In this document: positions 27,810 through 36,179 of the stretch, piece after piece
Numbering within the stretch: position 1 is the stretch's first letter
Layout of the letters: each line of letters begins with the position of its first letter
NCBI RefSeq assembly: GCF_907164575.1
Contig: NZ_CAJQYY010000027.1
Span: forward strand, 35,025 to 99,024
Direction of reading: 5' to 3'
From: Paraburkholderia gardini
Lineage (GTDB): Bacteria > Pseudomonadota > Gammaproteobacteria > Burkholderiales > Burkholderiaceae
Length of the DNA stretch: 64,000 nucleotides
Notes under the pieces: model-generated
Told to the model about the DNA's origin: nothing
Seen by the model: the letters and a program-made list of their open reading frames with translations, nothing else
The model's database searches: none
Translations under genes and position numbers: made by a program

Positions 27810-27998
27810 TCAACGCTGGCGGGCGATTTCCCGCGGTACGCGATGCGGGTTGCCGGACGAAAGCAGCACCTGATACTGGCTGTGACGCATATACGAATGC
27901 CACATGTCCTGCGCGAAACTCACAAACGCCGCCTTGAACGACGAAGCGGCAGGGCGGGCAGCAGGCGTGGAACGGGAGGAAACGGACTGGGTCGACAT
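27810..27998 (-). CDS. Small basic hypothetical protein
   Basis: A 62-residue protein (MSTQSVSSRSTPAARPAASS...) with a Ser/Ala/Pro-rich first third and a basic, Trp- and Tyr-containing remainder (MWHSYMRHSQYQVLLSSGN). It is convergent with the C39-like gene, with 14 bases between stops. An inverted repeat sits just upstream in its promoter region, which supports it being a regulated gene. The family was not recognised. A start at 28037 is possible, but it would place the palindrome inside the gene. Confidence 0.5.
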   Translation of the reverse strand: MSTQSVSSRSTPAARPAASSFKAAFVSFAQDMWHSYMRHSQYQVLLSSGNPHRVPREIARQR

Positions 27999-28009
27999 GA
28001 TCGGGTAAT

Positions 28010-28039
28010 TAATGGTTAACGAGTAGGGGTTAACCATTA
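28010..28039. promoter_or_regulatory. 11-bp inverted repeat operator candidate
   Basis: TAATGGTTAAC at 28010-28020 and GTTAACCATTA at 28029-28039 are exact complements with an eight-base spacer. The AT-rich palindrome lies directly upstream of the leftward small gene and is strongly suggestive of a dimeric repressor site. Confidence 0.55.
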
Positions 28040-28142
28040 TACGTCGTCCATGCGCGCGACGCTGGCCGTCGCGTGCGTGGCCGGATCGGGTCTGGATCCT
28101 GCTGCTCCGGCAACAGCACGCCCGACGTGAACCGTGACCGGC

Positions 28143-28170
28143 AATCAGGAATCAGGAATCAGGAATCAGG
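28143..28170. repeat. Tandem heptanucleotide repeat, 4 copies
   Basis: Four perfect copies of AATCAGG (28143-28149, 28150-28156, 28157-28163, 28164-28170) end ten bases before the start codon at 28181. Each copy supplies an AGG, so the array overlaps the ribosome binding region of the Cys-rich protein gene. Copy number can vary by slippage. Confidence 0.9.
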
Positions 28171-28180
28171 AGACGAGAAC

Positions 28181-28435
28181 ATGAATCGACATTCCATCCT
28201 GCTGAGTCCTGGCGTATTCGTGCTGGTTACGCTATGCACCGTGAACCGGGCCGCCGCTGCGTCGAGCGACCATCAGGACAAAGCCTGTCGCGGCGACGCC
28301 ATTCATTTCTGCAAGGCGGAAATCCCCAACCGGCAGAAGATCATCGCCTGCATGAAGCAGCACATGTCCGAATTGAGCCCCGGGTGCAGGGCGATGTTCA
28401 GCGAAGACAAAAAGCAGGACACAAGCGATCAATAA
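28181..28435 (+). CDS. Exported cysteine-rich repeat protein
   Basis: An 84-residue protein with a signal peptide (to about A27) and a single cysteine-rich repeat with C36, C44, C57 and C69 in the order CRGDAIHFCKAEIP...IACMKQHMSELSPGC. This spacing matches the cys-rich repeat found in Golgi apparatus protein 1 and in small bacterial periplasmic proteins. The C-terminus is charged. The four cysteines probably form disulphides. The upstream heptamer array replaces an ordinary RBS. Function is unknown. Confidence 0.75.
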   Translation: MNRHSILLSPGVFVLVTLCTVNRAAAASSDHQDKACRGDAIHFCKAEIPNRQKIIACMKQHMSELSPGCRAMFSEDKKQDTSDQ

Positions 28436-28581
28436 CGCTCACGTTTAATCCTGTTCCCCTGGCGGTTGATGCTTCGCCGGCAAGTCAGCGGAGAGTGATC
28501 CCCGGCAGCGATCGGGCCCCGGGTTCACCGTTTGAGCCGGCAGTCGTCGTAGAATCAGTGTCCCTGGTTCTGGAGCGCCGC

Positions 28582-29661
28582 ATGCCCGAAGAGCGACGCA
28601 ACCCATCCCGCTTCCGTCTGTCGCGGCGCGCCCGTCTCGCGTGGCAGCCGCCGCGCGCCCGCACGCTCTTCACACGTCCGGCCGCCTCGCCGCAACGCGT
28701 GCTCGTGCGGCGGCTTTACCTTGTCGCGGCACTCTGCGTGCTCGCGTTCGTCGTGCTGTATCTCGATCGCGGCGGCCTGCGCGATGCGACCAAGGAAGTG
28801 CTCGGCATCGTCGATCTGATGTACTTCACGATGGTCACCGTCGCGACCGTCGGCTATGGCGACATCGTGCCCGTGACCGCTCGCGCGCGGCTGATCGACG
28901 CGTTCTTTATCGTGCCGATCCGCATCGTCATCTGGTTTATCTTTCTGGGCACCGCGTACCAGTTCGTCATTCAACGCGTCATCGAGGAATACCGCATGAA
29001 ACGCCTGCAAAGACAGTTGCGCGATCACATCGTGGTGTGCGGGTTTGGCCTGAGCGGGTCGGTGGCGGTACGCGAGCTGCTCGAAAGCGGCGTCGATCCG
29101 GATTCGATCGTGGTGATCGATCCGCAGCAGCAGGCGCTTGAAGCCGCGACCGCGCTCGGCGTGGCGGGACTGCTCGGCGATCCGTCGCGCGAGGATCTGC
29201 TGCAGCAGGTGCATGCGCGTCTCGCGAAAGCCGTGATCGTCGCGGTGCAGGAGGACGCTACGGCGATCCTGCTGACGCTGACCGTGCGCGGCGTGGCGCC
29301 GGAAACGAAGATCGTCGTGCGCATCCAGGAGCAGACGTTTCAGCGGCAATTGCGTCAGGCCGGCGCCGACGTCATCATTTCATCGACAAAGATCGGCGGC
29401 CTGTTGATGGCCGACGCCGTCAGCAGCAATTACATCGTGCCGTTCGTGAACGACCTGCTGTCGTCGCGAGGGCGGGTGAATCTGGTGGAACGGTTCGCGC
29501 GGCCGCACGAAGTGGGATGCCAGAGCAACGCGGTGCCCGGCGCGCTGGTAATCGGCCTCGCGCGCGATGGGCACGTACGGTCGTTTTATGAGGATCCGCC
29601 GTGTCCGATCGAGATAGGGGATCTGCTGTTCCTGATTCAGTCGACCCGCGCGCAGAGCTAA
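28582..29661 (+). CDS. Potassium channel with RCK (TrkA-N) domain
   Basis: A 359-residue channel subunit. An N-terminal basic stretch precedes TM1 (~44-61), a pore loop with the selectivity filter TVGYGD at 89-94, and TM2 (~107-125, FFIVPIRIVIWFIFLGTAYQFV). The cytoplasmic RCK domain starts near residue 147 with HIVVCGFGLSGSVAVRELL, an NAD-binding-type Rossmann motif, and ends in a TrkA-C-like segment. This is the MthK/Kch-type two-helix architecture. The start at 28582 is the ATG nearest the conserved part; the frame is open upstream. Confidence 0.88.
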   Translation: MPEERRNPSRFRLSRRARLAWQPPRARTLFTRPAASPQRVLVRRLYLVAALCVLAFVVLYLDRGGLRDATKEVLGIVDLMYFTMVTVATVGYGDIVPVTARARLIDAFFIVPIRIVIWFIFLGTAYQFVIQRVIEEYRMKRLQRQLRDHIVVCGFGLSGSVAVRELLESGVDPDSIVVIDPQQQALEAATALGVAGLLGDPSREDLLQQVHARLAKAVIVAVQEDATAILLTLTVRGVAPETKIVVRIQEQTFQRQLRQAGADVIISSTKIGGLLMADAVSSNYIVPFVNDLLSSRGRVNLVERFARPHEVGCQSNAVPGALVIGLARDGHVRSFYEDPPCPIEIGDLLFLIQSTRAQS

Positions 29662-29767
29662 AGCCGCAGGTTCAGGCGGAAGATTCAGTACATTGAAAAA
29701 ACAGCATGGAGGAGAGCAGGATGGCAGTTGAACAGACGTTGATTGCAAAAAGGAGTGCCGTTGCATC

Positions 29768-30775
29768 ATGAAGTTGAATCGTGTGATCAGCACCGTTGAA
29801 GTTCATACCGGCGGTGAGCCGTTCCGGATCGTCACGAGTGGACTGCCGAAGATTCCCGGCAAGACGATCGTCGAGCGCCGTGCGTGGCTGAAGGAACATG
29901 GCGAACCGCTGCGCCGCGCACTGATGTTCGAGCCGCGCGGCCACGCCGACATGTACGGCGGTTATCTGACCGGGCCGGTGAGCGAAGGCGCCGACTTCGG
30001 CATCATCTTCGTTCATAACGAAGGCTATAGCGATCATTGCGGCCACGGCGTGATCGCACTCGCGACAGCTGCCGTTTCGCTGGGCTGGGTCGAGCGCACG
30101 GAGCCGGAGACGCGCGTCGGCATCGACGCGCCGTGCGGCTTTATCGAAGCGTTCGTCGAATGGGACGGCGATCATGCGGGCGGTGTGCGCTTTGTCAATG
30201 TGCCCTCGTTCATCTGGCAACGCGACGTGACGGTGAACACGCCGTCGTTCGGCGCGGTCACGGGCGATATCGCGTTCGGCGGTGCATTTTATTTCTATAC
30301 GTCCGGCAAGCCGTTCGGGCTGGCGGTGCGCGAGGCCGGGGTCGAGCGGCTGATCCAGTTCGGCGCGGAAGTGAAGCGCGCGGCGAACGAGGCGTTCAAG
30401 GTCGAGCATCCGCATATCCCCGAGATCAATCACATCTACGGCACGATCATCGACAACGAACCGCGTTTCGCCGGCTCGACGCAGGCGAACTGCTGCGTGT
30501 TCGCGGATCGCGAAGTGGATCGTTCGCCGACCGGCTCCGGCACGGGCGGGCGCGTCGCGCAACTGTATCTGCGCGGGCAGCTGGGCCGCGACGAAACGCT
30601 CGTCAACGAATCGGTGATCGGCACGATCTTTCGCGGGCGTGTGCTGTCCGAAACGAAACTCGACCGCTTCGACGCCGTGATTCCGGAGATTGCCGGCGAC
30701 GCCTATATCTGCGGCTTCGCGAACTGGATCATCGACGAACGTGACCCGCTGACGTACGGCTTCCTGGTGCGCTGA
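29768..30775 (+). CDS. trans-3-hydroxy-L-proline dehydratase
   Basis: A 335-residue member of the proline racemase family. The first catalytic residue is C91 in YSDHCGHGV. The second position, in DRSPTGSGTGG, is T255 rather than cysteine. In this family a Cys/Cys pair marks racemases and 4-hydroxyproline epimerases, while Cys/Thr marks trans-3-hydroxy-L-proline dehydratases. The next gene encodes the expected pyrroline-2-carboxylate reductase, so the product is very likely delta-1-pyrroline-2-carboxylate, feeding L-proline. The two genes are 38 bases apart. Confidence 0.85.
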   Translation: MKLNRVISTVEVHTGGEPFRIVTSGLPKIPGKTIVERRAWLKEHGEPLRRALMFEPRGHADMYGGYLTGPVSEGADFGIIFVHNEGYSDHCGHGVIALATAAVSLGWVERTEPETRVGIDAPCGFIEAFVEWDGDHAGGVRFVNVPSFIWQRDVTVNTPSFGAVTGDIAFGGAFYFYTSGKPFGLAVREAGVERLIQFGAEVKRAANEAFKVEHPHIPEINHIYGTIIDNEPRFAGSTQANCCVFADREVDRSPTGSGTGGRVAQLYLRGQLGRDETLVNESVIGTIFRGRVLSETKLDRFDAVIPEIAGDAYICGFANWIIDERDPLTYGFLVR

Positions 30776-30813
30776 CGCGCGCCGCATGCTTCGACGCAAA
30801 GGACCCCACGAGT

Positions 30814-31737
30814 ATGACAACCCGCATTTTCGATGCCGCGCAGACCACGCGGCTTACGCCGTACGCGTCGCTGGTCGATGCGCTGAAGCTCGCCGCAGCG
30901 GATTATGCGCAGGGCCGCATCGCGAGCCCTGAACGGCTTGTCGTGCCGTTGAACGCGGGGGGCGTGATGCTGTCGATGCCGGCCACCGCGCCCGACCTCG
31001 CGATTCACAAACTCGTGAACGTGTGCCCGACGAACCGCGCGCGCGCGTTGCCGACCATTCACGGCCAGGTGATGGCAAGCGACGCCGATACGGGCGAGAC
31101 ACGCTTTATTCTCGACGGCCCGACGGTCACCGGCCGCCGCACCGCCGCGATGACGATGCTCGGCATCCAGACGTTTCTGGCCGCCGCGCCGCGCGACGTG
31201 CTTCTGATCGGCGCGGGCACGCAGTCGGCGAATCATCTGGAAGCGCTCGCCGAGCTGTTTCCGGATGCGCTTATCCGCGTGCGCGGCAGTTCCGCGGCGC
31301 GCACGCAGGCGTTCTGCGACGCCCACCGCGCCGCGGCGCCGCGCGCGGAGCCGCAGCAGGACACGCGCGTGCCGGACTCCGTCGACCTCGTGATCACGCT
31401 GACCACCAGCAAGACGGCGGTCTACGACGAAGCGCCGCGCGCGGACCGGCTCGTGATCGGCGTCGGCGTGTTCACACCGGATGCGGTGGAAATCGGCGCA
31501 CGTACGGTGCTGGGCAGCGCGCTTTTCGTCGACGACCTCGCGGGCGCGAAGCATGAAGCCGGCGATTACATCCAGGCCGGTGTCGACTGGAACGCGGTGA
31601 CGCCGATCGCATCCGTGCTGGCCGCTAAAACTTCTCTGCTCGCGCGCGGCACGCCCGTGGTGTTCAAGACGGTGGGCTGCGCGGCGTGGGATCTGGCCGC
31701 GTGCCGCGTCGCGCGGGCCGCATTAGGCGACGGCTGA
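30814..31737 (+). CDS. lhpI: Delta-1-pyrroline-2-carboxylate reductase (OCD/mu-crystallin family)
   Basis: A 307-residue Rossmann enzyme of the ornithine cyclodeaminase/mu-crystallin family. Substrate-binding K67 lies in AIHKLVNVCPTN; the nucleotide-binding motif VLLIGAGTQSANHLEAL is at ~130. It follows the hydroxyproline dehydratase. In that pathway this family member (LhpI) reduces delta-1-pyrroline-2-carboxylate to L-proline with NAD(P)H. A true ornithine cyclodeaminase is a less likely alternative, given the neighbour. Confidence 0.82.
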   Translation: MTTRIFDAAQTTRLTPYASLVDALKLAAADYAQGRIASPERLVVPLNAGGVMLSMPATAPDLAIHKLVNVCPTNRARALPTIHGQVMASDADTGETRFILDGPTVTGRRTAAMTMLGIQTFLAAAPRDVLLIGAGTQSANHLEALAELFPDALIRVRGSSAARTQAFCDAHRAAAPRAEPQQDTRVPDSVDLVITLTTSKTAVYDEAPRADRLVIGVGVFTPDAVEIGARTVLGSALFVDDLAGAKHEAGDYIQAGVDWNAVTPIASVLAAKTSLLARGTPVVFKTVGCAAWDLAACRVARAALGDG

Positions 31738-31759
31738 CAAATCTTTCACGCCCTGCGTC

Positions 31760-31790
31760 CGCGATCCCGTTTGCGCTTGCGGGAATCGCG
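31760..31790 (+). terminator. Imperfect hairpin before zwf
   Basis: GCGATCCCG near 31761-31769 and CGGGAATCGC near 31780-31789 form a stem with one bulge, between the reductase stop and the zwf leader. It is a plausible terminator without a T-tract. Confidence 0.4.
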
Positions 31791-31945
31791 GCAACGCGTG
31801 CCGGACCGTGGATCAGGGACCACGGCCGGGCGCACCGCGCGTGCAAACAATCTCAAAACGTTGCACCATAGGCGTTCGCGAAAAAACGCCCGGCGCGCCG
31901 TGCTTTTTTCCGCTTCTGACCGACATTCTTACCGGTGTATGCGCT

Positions 31946-33421
31946 ATGACGACCCAGACTACCCAGGCCCCGCCCGATTTGCCGCTCGACATGATCATCT
32001 TCGGCGGCGGCGGCGACCTGTCGGCCCGCAAGCTGCTGCCTGCGCTGTACATGGCGCACCAGCACTGCAATCTGCCCGCGAACACGCGCATTCTGGCGAT
32101 TGGCCGTAAAAACTGGACGCGTGACGAATATCTCGCGTTCATGGAAGAGCATTCGAAGCCGTTCGTCGAGCCCAAGGCGCTCGAGCCGGCGTCATGGGAC
32201 AAATTCCTGTCGCTGTTCGAATACGTGCGCATCGATGTCGATTCAGCGGCCGACTACGCGCGTCTCGCCGAAGCGTCGCGCCCCGGCGTACGCCGCGTGT
32301 TCTATCTCGCCACCGCACCCGCGCTGTTCACGACGATCTGCGACAACCTCGCCGCCGTTGGCCTCGTCGACGAACATTCGCGTGTCGTGCTGGAAAAGCC
32401 GCTGGGTCACGATCTGGCTTCGGCACAGGCGATCAACAATTCGGTGGGTCAGCACTTCGCGGAAACGCAGATCTATCGCATCGATCATTACCTCGGCAAG
32501 GAAACGGTGCAGAACCTGATGGTGCTGCGCTTCGGTAACGCGATTTTCGGGCCGCTGTGGCAGGCGCCGTACATCAAGAGCGTGCAGATCACGGTGGCGG
32601 AGAACGTCGGCGTGGGCAGCCGCGCCGGCTTCTACGACGAAACCGGCGCGCTGCGCGACATGGTGCAGAACCATCTGCTGCAGCTGCTGTGCATCGTCGC
32701 GATGGAACCGCCGGTGTCGCTCGACCCCGATGCGGTGCGCGACGAGAAGCTGAAGGTGCTGCGCTCGCTGCGCCGCATGACCGATGAAGACATCGCACGC
32801 GATACGGTGCGCGGCCAGTACACCGCGGGCGCGGTCGGCGGCGAGCCGGTGAAGGGCTATCTGCAGGAAGACAACGTGCCGGCCGACAGCCGCGCGGAAA
32901 CCTTCGTCGCGTTGCGCGCGCATATCAACAACTGGCGCTGGGCGAACGTGCCGTTCTATCTGCGCACCGGCAAGCGCATGCAGAAGAAAGTGTCGGAAAT
33001 CGTCATCGAGTTTGCCGATCTGCCGTTCGCGATCATTCCGCCCGGCCCGCGCAACTACGGCAACCGTCTCGTGATCCAGTTGCAGCCGGCCGAATCGATC
33101 CAGTTGCAGATGCTCGCGAAAGAGCCGGGCAGCGGCCTCAAGATGCTGCCGGTGAACCTGAATCTCGATCTCGAACAGGCGTTCACCGAGCGTCGCGCGG
33201 AAGCGTACGAGCGTCTGCTGATCGACGTGGTCCGTGGCCGCCTCACGCACTTCATGCGGCGCGACGAACTCGAAGCCGCATGGTCGTGGGTCGAGCCGAT
33301 CATCGAAGGCTGGAAGCGCTCGGGCGACAAGCCGCGCAACTACACGGCGGGAACGTTCGGGCCGGCGGCATCGTCGGCGTTGATGGCGCGTGAGAACAAC
33401 GCGTGGTCGGAAGAGTCGTAA
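31946..33421 (+). CDS. zwf: Glucose-6-phosphate 1-dehydrogenase
   Basis: A 491-residue enzyme of standard length. The NADP-binding motif FGGGGDLSARKL lies near residue 20, EKPLGHD follows, and the active-site signature RIDHYLGKE is intact. It oxidises glucose 6-phosphate to 6-phosphogluconolactone, the entry to the pentose phosphate and Entner-Doudoroff routes. Unlike many relatives, the gene is not followed by pgl or edd here; it stands alone with its own strong terminator. The ATG at 31946 is the last one before the conserved region; the frame is open upstream. Confidence 0.95.
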   Translation: MTTQTTQAPPDLPLDMIIFGGGGDLSARKLLPALYMAHQHCNLPANTRILAIGRKNWTRDEYLAFMEEHSKPFVEPKALEPASWDKFLSLFEYVRIDVDSAADYARLAEASRPGVRRVFYLATAPALFTTICDNLAAVGLVDEHSRVVLEKPLGHDLASAQAINNSVGQHFAETQIYRIDHYLGKETVQNLMVLRFGNAIFGPLWQAPYIKSVQITVAENVGVGSRAGFYDETGALRDMVQNHLLQLLCIVAMEPPVSLDPDAVRDEKLKVLRSLRRMTDEDIARDTVRGQYTAGAVGGEPVKGYLQEDNVPADSRAETFVALRAHINNWRWANVPFYLRTGKRMQKKVSEIVIEFADLPFAIIPPGPRNYGNRLVIQLQPAESIQLQMLAKEPGSGLKMLPVNLNLDLEQAFTERRAEAYERLLIDVVRGRLTHFMRRDELEAAWSWVEPIIEGWKRSGDKPRNYTAGTFGPAASSALMARENNAWSEES

Positions 33422-33444
33422 TCGCTGTAAAGCTCGCGGTAAAA

Positions 33445-33483
33445 CGCCGGACTGCCCGCGCCCGCGCATGCGGCAGTCCGGCG
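33445..33483. terminator. zwf terminator hairpin
   Basis: CGCCGGACTGCC at 33445-33456 pairs exactly with GGCAGTCCGGCG at 33472-33483 across a GC-rich loop. It is positioned to stop zwf and, from the other side, the LysR gene. Confidence 0.65.
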
Positions 33484-33570
33484 ATCGATGCAGACACGTT
33501 TCGTTTCGCTAAAGCGATGGCGTTTCGCACTTGCGGTGCGCCGCCATGCGTGCGGCTACCTTGTCTTTCA

Positions 33571-34536
33571 TTACCTCACTTCGTCGGGATACACGCCGCG
33601 CAATAGCTGGCGCACGCGCGACATGTCCTCGCTCGCGTGCTCCGTGCGTTCGAACAGATCGGCAAGCCAGTCGACGAATGCACGTACGCGTGGCGACACC
33701 TGACGGTTCTTCACATACGCGACCGAAACCGGCATCGACGAAGGCTTCCATTGCGGCAGGACCTCGCGCAACTGGCCGGAATCGAGATACGGCTGAGCGG
33801 CGATCCGTGCGGGCTGGATCATGCCGAGCCCACGCAGGCCGCAGGTCAGATACGCCAGCTCGTCGGTGACCTTGACGAAGCCGTCGACCTTCACGTTGAG
33901 CGCGTTGCCGCCCACCTCGAAATCGAAATCCACCGCGCGGCCGTTATGCGCCGACATGCAATTGACCGCGACGTGGTGGTCGAAATCGTCGAGGCTCGCC
34001 GGCATGCCGTAGCGTTCGAGATATGCCGGGCTTGCGCACGTGACGTGTTCGAGCATGCCGAGCCGGCGCGCGGCGAGACCCGAGTCCGGCAGTTCGCCGA
34101 GCTGGATGCTGCAATCCACCGCTTCGCCGACGAGATCGACCGTGCGATTGCTCACGCCAATGGTGAGATCGACGTTCGGATAGCGCGTATGAAAATCGTC
34201 GAGCGCGGGCAGCACGAGCGCCGTCGCCACGGTGCCCGGCATTTCGACGCGCAGGCGGCCGCTGAGCCTGTCGGTTGCCTGATGCAGGCTCGCTTCCATT
34301 TCGTCGATGTCGGCGAGAATCTGCGCGCAACGCTCGTAGTAGGCGGCGCCTTCGACGGTCAGGCTGAGACGCCGCGTCGTACGCACGAGCAGTTGCGTGC
34401 CGAGCAGCGCTTCGAGGTTCTGGACAAGCGTGGTGACAGTGGCGCGCGGCATATCGAGCGACTGGGCCGCGCGGGTAAAGCTGTTGGTATCTACGATGCG
34501 AATAAAAGTACGCATCGCCTGAATACGATCGATCAC
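33571..34536 (-). CDS. LysR-family transcriptional regulator
   Basis: A 321-residue regulator initiated by GTG at 34536, which has AGGAGA at the ideal distance. The HTH (IDRIQAMRTFIRIVDTNSFTRAAQSLDMPRATVTTLVQNLEALLG) is N-terminal; the periplasmic-binding-like effector domain follows. The sequence is of the CrgA/AaeR-like subgroup common next to dehydrogenases and exporters. It is read in the same direction as the upstream alcohol dehydrogenase, not divergently. Its target is unknown. Confidence 0.88.
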   Translation of the reverse strand: MIDRIQAMRTFIRIVDTNSFTRAAQSLDMPRATVTTLVQNLEALLGTQLLVRTTRRLSLTVEGAAYYERCAQILADIDEMEASLHQATDRLSGRLRVEMPGTVATALVLPALDDFHTRYPNVDLTIGVSNRTVDLVGEAVDCSIQLGELPDSGLAARRLGMLEHVTCASPAYLERYGMPASLDDFDHHVAVNCMSAHNGRAVDFDFEVGGNALNVKVDGFVKVTDELAYLTCGLRGLGMIQPARIAAQPYLDSGQLREVLPQWKPSSMPVSVAYVKNRQVSPRVRAFVDWLADLFERTEHASEDMSRVRQLLRGVYPDEVR

Positions 34537-34817
34537 GGGCAATCTCCTGGTCAAGGACGGACTAGAGACGTGCCAAAGGCGAGCCGTGTGACGCAATACG
34601 GATGCCTGGGCAGTGTTTATATCGTACGGACCAGCAGCCGTTCAGGGAATGGCAGGGGCTCCGGACGATTTGCCTGTTTCTCCTGGATTCAGGAGAAACA
34701 GCGTTGAAGTGCCAAAGACGAAGACGCGATGCGGATGCGTCGCATGCGTTCGGAACGCAAAGAGACAACGGTGTCATCCGGCGACGAATGACCGCCAGCC
34801 GTCAACCGCCAGAAGCA

Positions 34818-34849
34818 GCAGGCCGCGCGGATCGAACCGCGCGGCCTGC
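34818..34849 (-). terminator. Strong hairpin after alcohol dehydrogenase
   Basis: GCAGGCCGCGCGG and CCGCGCGGCCTGC form a perfect 13-bp stem with a six-base loop, 35 bases beyond the dehydrogenase stop. It is among the strongest hairpins in the window. Confidence 0.7.
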
Positions 34850-34883
34850 ATCGAACTGCAGGACTGCCGCTTTAGTTGCGCAT

Positions 34884-35936
34884 TTACTTGCGCATGGAAT
34901 CGATGTCGATCACGAAGCGGTATTTCACATCGCTTTTCAGCATGCGCTCATACGCATCGTTGATCTTCTGCATCGGGATCATCTCGATGTCGGACGTGAT
35001 GCCGTGCTCTCCGCAGAAGTCGAGCATCTCCTGCGTTTCCGCGATGCCGCCGATCAGCGAGCCCGCAAGACGGCGGCGCTTCATGATCAGGTTGAACACC
35101 TGCGGCGACGGATGATCGTGCTCCGGTGCGCCGACCAGCGTCATCGTGCCGTCACGCCTGAGCAGGTTGATGAACGGGTTCAGGTCGTGCGGCGCGGCCA
35201 CCGTGTTGACGATCAGATCGAAGCTGTTCGCATGGGCGGCCATCTCGTCCGGATTCCGGGAGATCACGACTTCATCGGCGCCGAGGCGCTTCGCGTCTTC
35301 GATCTTCGAGGTCGACGTGGTGAACAGCACGACGTGAGCACCCATCGCATGCGCAAGCTTCACGCCCATGTGACCGAGCCCGCCGAGGCCCACGATGCCG
35401 ACCTTCCTGCCCGGGCCCGCGCCCCACTGACGCAGCGGCGAATACGTGGTGATGCCCGCGCACAGCAGCGGTGCGACGCCAGCGGGATCGAGATTCTTCG
35501 GCACGCGCAGTACAAAGGCTTCATCGACGACGAGTGCCGTCGAGTAGCCGCCGTACGTGTTTTCTCCGGTCTCGCGATCCTGGCCGTTATACGTGCCGAC
35601 AAAGCCGGCTTCGCAATACTGTTCGAGACCTTCCTTGCAACTCGGACACGTGCGGCACGAATCGACGAGACAGCCGACGCCCACCAGATCGCCGACCTTG
35701 TAGTTCGACACCTGCGGACCGACGGCCGTCACGCGACCGACAATCTCGTGACCCGGCACGGCCGGATACACGGTGTTCTTCCATTCATTGCGCGCTGTAT
35801 GCAGGTCGGAGTGACACACTCCGCAGAACAGCACGTCCATCTGCACGTCGTGATCGCGCGGCGCGCGGCGCTGAAGTTCGAACGGAGCGAGCTTCGATGC
35901 GGCGTCGGGGGCGGCGTAGGCATAAGTCGTGTTCAC
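34884..35936 (-). CDS. Zinc-dependent NAD(P) alcohol dehydrogenase
   Basis: A 350-residue medium-chain dehydrogenase of the cinnamyl-alcohol/YahK subgroup. Catalytic zinc ligands are C38 (FCGVCHSD) and H63 with E64 (PGHE); the structural zinc uses C94, C97, C100 and C108. The cofactor motif GLGGLGHMGVKLAHAMGA follows at ~175. It probably reduces aldehydes with NADPH. The GTG start at 35936 is fixed by GGAGG four bases upstream; no ATG is suitably placed. It is divergent from an AraC-type regulator, the arrangement seen for E. coli yqhC-yqhD. Confidence 0.9.
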   Translation of the reverse strand: MNTTYAYAAPDAASKLAPFELQRRAPRDHDVQMDVLFCGVCHSDLHTARNEWKNTVYPAVPGHEIVGRVTAVGPQVSNYKVGDLVGVGCLVDSCRTCPSCKEGLEQYCEAGFVGTYNGQDRETGENTYGGYSTALVVDEAFVLRVPKNLDPAGVAPLLCAGITTYSPLRQWGAGPGRKVGIVGLGGLGHMGVKLAHAMGAHVVLFTTSTSKIEDAKRLGADEVVISRNPDEMAAHANSFDLIVNTVAAPHDLNPFINLLRRDGTMTLVGAPEHDHPSPQVFNLIMKRRRLAGSLIGGIAETQEMLDFCGEHGITSDIEMIPMQKINDAYERMLKSDVKYRFVIDIDSMRK

Positions 35937-36179
35937 AAGACCTCCAGGAAAAATGTAAGCGCGACAGCAGGTGTCGGGGGGGAGTGCGGATGGTTTGCCG
36001 GGCATGCCGGCAGGGTTCCCATCGTAGGGCTCGCCGTCATTCGGGGATAGACCTGATCGTCTTGAAGGTTTGCCTGATTCTCCTGGACGTACACATAGGC
36101 GGTGGATTGGTGCTAGATTTGGAGCCTTATTCTCCTGACGGGCATCGAACCCGGCAGACTGACCCGGACAGGCACCGCC

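Noticed and set aside
32243..33469. 408-residue leftward open frame
   Set aside because: It is antisense to zwf and extends into its terminator; no protein family resembles it.
34602..36050. 482-residue rightward open frame
   Set aside because: It lies antisense to the alcohol dehydrogenase, whose Zn motifs and RBS are clear; the antisense product is Arg/His-rich with no domain.
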